DNA from: Pyxicephalus adspersus
Taxonomy: Eukaryota; Chordata; Amphibia; Anura; Pyxicephalidae
Direction of reading: 5' to 3'
Length of the DNA stretch: 64,000 bases
Assembly (NCBI RefSeq): GCF_032062135.1
Contig: NC_092859.1
Location: 40,978,295-41,042,294, forward strand
Under the pieces are notes generated by a model that searched no databases, had not been told where the DNA came from, and saw nothing but the letters and a program-made list of their open reading frames with translations. Every line of letters begins with the position of its first letter. The first letter of the stretch is position 1. This document shows, in pieces, positions 59,550 to 64,000 of this stretch. A program made the translations under genes and the position numbers.

Positions 59550-60087
59550 GACAGGGAAAATCAGGCTGAATTGAAAACAGACTCAGTCACACTCACACAG
59601 AGGGGAGAGCAAGGGGTGGGGAGGAGCAGCAATACCAAAAGAGCAAGAGAAGAGTGAGGAGTCAGACAGTACAGCTGAGGAGGCAGAACTGTTTTCTTTG
59701 TCAGCTTCTTTAGCTTTTCCAATCATTTCCAGCTGCCATCAAAGCAAGACAAGGCAACTTTTAACTAAGACAAAAAGTTTTTTCACCCCCCTTTTCTACC
59801 TTTAAGTCAGTTTGGACCAAAACAAAAACTTTCAAAAAGTGTTTGAACTCTAAGATGCTGCTCTGGTATGTTTCCCTAGCCTATCCGCAAGATCTTGGCA
59901 AGGTGATCCACTTTTTTCCTCTTTCTTCCCGGATCTCTCTCCTATAAATCCAGTGGAAAAGTTTGTGAAACATTCCAGCCTGTGAAAAAAATTCACTCCC
60001 AAACCTCGGCGGAGAAAGTCAGACAAGACAAGGAATAGACGGTGTTTTTGGATGTCTCAAAGAAAGATATAAAAGGCAGCGATTGGG
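59550..60087 (+). promoter_or_regulatory. Probable noncoding first exon and promoter, possibly pdgfrb
   Basis: The segment is purine-rich (GAGGGGAGAGCAAGGGGTGGG), repeat-free and relatively CpG-containing at its 3' side (CTCGGCGGAG). It ends at GATTGGG|GTAAGTTG, a near-perfect splice donor, with no long frame, as expected of a 5'UTR exon. A perfect TATA-type TATAAAAGG sits at 60069-60077, so part of it could instead be promoter for a start near 60100. Known synteny: human PDGFRB lies head to head with CDX1, encoding a class III receptor tyrosine kinase with a noncoding first exon and a long intron 1. Orientation and position here fit that. No coding exon lies inside the window, so the gene identity is inferred. 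Confidence 0.35.
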
Positions 60088-60535
60088 GTAAGTTGTGCGG
60101 TGAGCGAACGTTTCTGGACGTTGTTGTTTGACAGAACGCACGTATCTTGGAATGTCTGGGACTGACATAATGAAAATGAAATGGAAAGTCAGCTATGCAG
60201 GACAGTGGTGAATAGAAGTGACTGCATTGCTTTCTGGTCTCAGTTTACAAAAACTGGAATGATGGTGAAAATGAAGCTTGTATTGGTCAAATACCTTGTT
60301 TTATTTTTTTTTATATATAGCATGAGAAATGTGTATGTGTAAGAAACTGATTTATATATATAGACATCAAATCCACATTTATATTACCTAAAACATAGAA
60401 CAATTTACCTGTCATGTGAGCAACATGGAGGATGTTATTACCATCATCCAATTCTACAAATGCCAGTTGCCTGGCCACCGTGCTAATCTCTCTTTAAAGC
60501 TGAACTCCAGACAAACAGCTAAATACAGAAATGAA
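60088..60535 (+). other. Possible intron 1 start of the plus-strand gene
   Basis: Follows the GTAAGT donor. CpG-containing for about 50 bases (GCGGTGAGCGAACGTTTCTG), then AT-rich. Confidence 0.3.
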
Positions 60536-60536
60536 A

Positions 60537-60575
<39 letters not shown>

Positions 60576-60576
60576 A
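60536..60576 (+). repeat. (ATCT)n microsatellite
   Basis: About ten perfect TATC/ATCT units. Confidence 0.95.
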
Positions 60577-60579
60577 TAT

Positions 60580-63500
60580 CATTCATTTTACATTTCTGTT
60601 CATACAGTTCTGATTTGAGGGCAAAAGACCTGATTTTTCTCTGCTGAAGTTAAGTAACACTTACAGGTCTTGTCCCTCCTCCAGCCTATTACTGGACAGC
60701 AAAAGGAGCAGTAGTAGACCGATTAGCTCATCCTTCTATCCCTCTGCTGCCTCCTCCTATTTATGTGCTTATAGTACACATAAAGTTTATTAGTGATGGT
60801 GACACTCTTACCTGGGCAGTGAAGAAGACGCCAGGGCTGAAGACCTGATTAACACTGACAGGTCTTGTCCCTTCCAGAGACTGTCATTAGACAGTGAAAG
60901 GAGAAGCAGAAGACTGATAAGCTAATCTTTCGGTCCTTCTGCTCTCCCCTCCCACTGTTGTGTTTATGTGTGTATGTAAAGCCGAGCAGTACATGTTGGC
61001 ACACATTTGTTCCTGCTCTACCCTAGCTATGAGTGCTTTGAATTTAAAATACTTCACCTGTAACATATTGCAGCTTACCCATCCTTAGATGAAGAATACC
61101 ACAAGATTATGTTGGGACTACAGAACATCTCCCACATTGATCTATAGTCTGCAGAGATCTGGAGACAATGATTACTGATATAATTACCAGAGCAAAAAGA
61201 AACAAAATAAAGACTCTGTTATTGTTTACTTGCCCTTTCGGTGAGCAACAGTGGCCAGGCTCCAGATTAATGTGACGCCTTGTTTGTAAGATTTGGATTG
61301 TATTTAAAGGCACGTTATTACATTTCACAACTTTTTGGCAGTTGCAGATGCCTTTTTTTAAACAAATGCCTGAATGTCTGAAGAGGCAAACTGATAGCCC
61401 ACTAGGGGAGAGGACATAGTGGAATGTGTATGAACCCCGGGCAGGGGGAATGCAGCGTAAAGACAGCTGATGGTTTGTGGAATTGATGGATAACTCTACA
61501 GCTAGATGTAAGTCGGTGGTCTGATGAATTAGGTGACACAAACAAATGTCATCAGAAACTTCACTCAGATTAATGTGTTGGTTTATTTCCAAAAGGGGGA
61601 ATCAGCTCTGGAAGCTGTAATTTTAAAAAAAAAAAGCCTGGAATAGAGCACATTACTATTACCCAATATCTCCCCATTACTGACTTTCCAATCCTTGCTT
61701 CACACTGTGTCCCCATGGAGGCCGCCATCTTGGTAGATGCAAGGTTTTTCTTCCCTATGTTAGAGCCTCCAGTGAGGAGAACAATGAGCTGTAAATAGGT
61801 AGTGATGGGGTCTCTTTAAGCCTCCTAATTTGTAAATACAATGAAATGGCACATTAAGTGTCATAATAGCATTCTTCACCTCTTACATTCTGAACTGTTT
61901 TGACAAAAGTTGATGATGAAATAGTAAAATATGTCCCTTAATACCATCATTGTCTAAAGCTGGTCACTAGGCAAACAGCTGAATATAAATATAGGCAATG
62001 CCTAACCTGCCAAAATGTGGAATTCTGTTTACCAGTGATCTAGACAACCTGCTAGGCAGCATCAGGAGTGTTTGGATGGGTCGCAACTCAGAAATGGATT
62101 TTCCTATTTTACCTCCTGGTTACTATGTCAAGGAGGATAAATCTTCTTTGCAGGCAGGCAGCCATAAAGTTGGATGTTCTAAACCTTCACCCCTTTAAAA
62201 ACAACAAGTATATTGTTTATATAGGATCCTATATACTTGCAAAAGAATTTTTATGTCTTACTATTTAGCCTTAAGATTAATGCAGCTTTGCCATGCCAAA
62301 CAGCACCAATGTAATTAAGTACAACTTGCCCCTTCCATGCCGGTGACTGGACAGTGAAAGGAAAAGCAGCAGACTATAAAGCTTATTTCTCTGCCACTTT
62401 TCTCTGCCACTTTCACTGCCACTCCTATCACCTATCTTGCACTACTCTACAAATGACTGGCTTCCTGTGCTGCTTCCCCCTATCAGACTGATAAATAGAC
62501 TGTAAAAGTTTATACCACACCAAAAGTATTTTTTAATTTGGAGCTGTAGTAATCTGCATCTTTTATAATTTAAAAGAGTTCAGTAATGTATGCTTCTATA
62601 AAGAACACCACTAAACAATAAGGCATTTATCCTATACCCAGGATAAGGATTATTGAAATTTGGACAGGTTACAGTCACACAGTCAGTCTGCTACTTTTAG
62701 ACGTTAATCTTTTAAAGCTGAGAAGTGACAATGACAAGCAGCGTGCCTCCCAGCCTGGGAAAATGACGTCAATCAGTACTGCAGAAGATCTGCAAATAGT
62801 TTTCTTAAATAGCTCTGAAAGTCTATTACTGTTAGATCTGGTTTGTTTGTTTCATGAATTGGATGTATTGTATCCTGGTAACTGTTGTTGTAGCTCTGTG
62901 CTGTCTGTAATGGTCAGTGAATGTGTTCAGGGTGAAAAGGACACCTGTGCAAGCACTAAATACTATCCACCAGTAACAAAGAGCATCCAAGGCTTCCCAT
63001 AAAGTTCTCATTCCCACTGATCCCACACAGGAACGGGCTGTGTATTGGAACATTTTGTGTGTATGGGGGGGAAGTAATGCATCTAATTTAGGAAGCAACT
63101 GATTTTTTTCATTGAAGATTTGCCAGATTGACAGATGAAAATGAAATGTAAGTTGTGAAATGCGTGCGGTGGGCATGTTGTACAAGTATAGTAGCAGGTT
63201 CCAATGATCAGATATATAAAGATGTCCACTGCTTTTTACTCTCAGTGACACTTTTGCTTCTTCCATAGTTGAACACACATTAAAATATAATAGAGTTGGG
63301 GGGGGGGGGGATCAGGGGTAGAACGTTCTTGTAGATTTTGGCCTGTGTCAGACTTATCTCCGGTTACAACTCCGGAAAAATATTGCTAAACAAGGCAAAG
63401 AAAAAAACGTTTCTCCTTCACAGCCCAGATCAGCAATATGTTGCCTTCTGGTAGTAGCGGAATAGTTTTTGTGCTACAGAACCTACAATTGGTACCTTTT
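60580..63500. other. No coding exon seen; G13 run; old duplicated segment
   Basis: 60655-60720 and 60850-60940 are diverged copies of one segment (ACAGGTCTTGTCCCT..., GGACAGCAAAAGGAG / AGACAGTGAAAGGAG), and a third piece lies at 62325-62390. A frame of 161 codons on the minus strand (61592-61107) has no family resemblance and may be chance or mark a conserved noncoding block. A homopolymer of G lies at 63298-63310. No signal-peptide exon for a receptor is visible. Confidence 0.35.
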
Positions 63501-63514
63501 CCATGGATGATTGA

Positions 63515-63765
63515 TTTGTACAGTGGCTCAGTGGTTAGCACTCTTGCTTGTAGCACTAACGTCCTAACTTGCAGTCTTGGCCTGGACACTATATGTATGT
63601 TCTCTCCATGTTTGCAGGTATGTCCACTCACAGTTTGGAAAGTTTACTGGCTTCACCACAAAATTGGCCCTAGACTGTGGTTAAGACATTTGATTGTGAG
63701 CTCTTCTGAATGGCTTTGTAAAGCACTGCAATTTTTGTTGGCACCATTTAAATCCATGATGATAT
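63515..63765 (+). mobile_element. tRNA-derived SINE, plus-strand copy
   Basis: ACAGTGGCTCAGTGGTTAGC (A-box-like) begins at 63520, followed by ACTCTTGCTTGTAGCACTAA, GGACACTATATGTATGTTCT, CTCCATGTTTGCAGGT, AATTGGCCCTAGACTGTG and GATTGTGAGCTCTTCTGAAT, the same order as the 28.57-28.92 kb copy. The B-box region is degraded and the tail is short. Confidence 0.7.
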
Positions 63766-63769
63766 CTAT

Positions 63770-64000
63770 AACACTTCGGATTTCCTATCAGCTTCTTGCT
63801 CAATGATAATGTTCACCAGGACCATATATTTTTCTGGAGCTGAAGAAGATGAAACAGTATAAATTATTAGTTATAAATGCCTAAATGATACATAACAAAC
63901 TATAATCAGCCAAATGACACAAGTGATATCATAAATGATAAAGTTAAGTGAGGTAAAGTCTGACAATGGGGATCTAGACCACGAAAACCAAGACAGATGA
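63770..64000. other. Window edge, nothing recognised
   Basis: AT-rich DNA without a supported exon. Confidence 0.3.

Noticed and set aside
61107..61592. 161-codon minus-strand frame
   Set aside because: No splice sites, no family resemblance and low-complexity composition; kept only as a note within the intron description.
1..64000. CRISPR arrays, bacterial operons, riboswitches or phage systems
   Set aside because: Spliced exons, a Cdx homeobox gene and vertebrate transposons show this is animal nuclear DNA; regular repeats found are microsatellites and a minisatellite without spacers.

Overview
The window looks like vertebrate nuclear DNA, most likely from a frog. It is AT-rich, with spliced exons, long gene-poor stretches and dense interspersed repeats: hAT-like and PIF/Harbinger-like MITEs, 5'-truncated LINE 3' ends, a tRNA-headed SINE, Tc1-like remnants and microsatellites. 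The one securely recognisable gene is a caudal-type homeobox gene, best fitted as cdx1. Its first coding exon lies at the left edge on the minus strand, and the homeobox exons lie off the window to the left.

Layout. 1-1.05 kb is cdx1 intron 1. 1.05-1.5 kb is cdx1 exon 1. 1.5-1.75 kb is a promoter-like segment with a TATA-like box, an octamer and three TCF/LEF-type sites. 4.0-4.6 kb holds three minus-strand exons with strong splice sites and matching phases that end in a stop codon; they form the 3' end of a gene I do not recognise. 6.7-7.2 kb has two further minus-strand exon candidates, and 7.8-8.6 kb may hold a small plus-strand spliced gene. 8.9-9.7 kb carries two CpG-rich MITEs of one family, each with a 3-bp target duplication. 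From 10 to 52 kb I see no recognised host gene: this part holds repeats, a 46-bp minisatellite (41.7-42.6 kb) and a few unique GC-richer segments that could be regulatory. 52.5-52.7 kb has an isolated exon candidate. 54.5-56.1 kb is a broken copy of a high-copy transposon-associated gene family with Cys-rich motifs. 56.5-57.5 kb is a broken retroelement-type ORF on the minus strand. 59.5-60.1 kb resembles a noncoding first exon plus promoter on the plus strand, ending in GGG|GTAAGT. Conserved vertebrate synteny (PDGFRB lies head to head with CDX1 in human) makes a pdgfrb first exon a reasonable but unproven reading. 60.1-64 kb would then be its first intron.

If that reading is right, the window is the expanded (about 58 kb) divergent intergenic region between cdx1 and pdgfrb. 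It would contain the regulatory DNA of both genes, one or more small unrecognised genes near cdx1, and many transposon insertions. Transposon structure is the best-supported part of the annotation. Two hAT-like elements have 8-bp target duplications (one perfect), one element contains an 85-bp-arm hairpin, and a SINE shares its 3' tail with LINE fragments in the same window.
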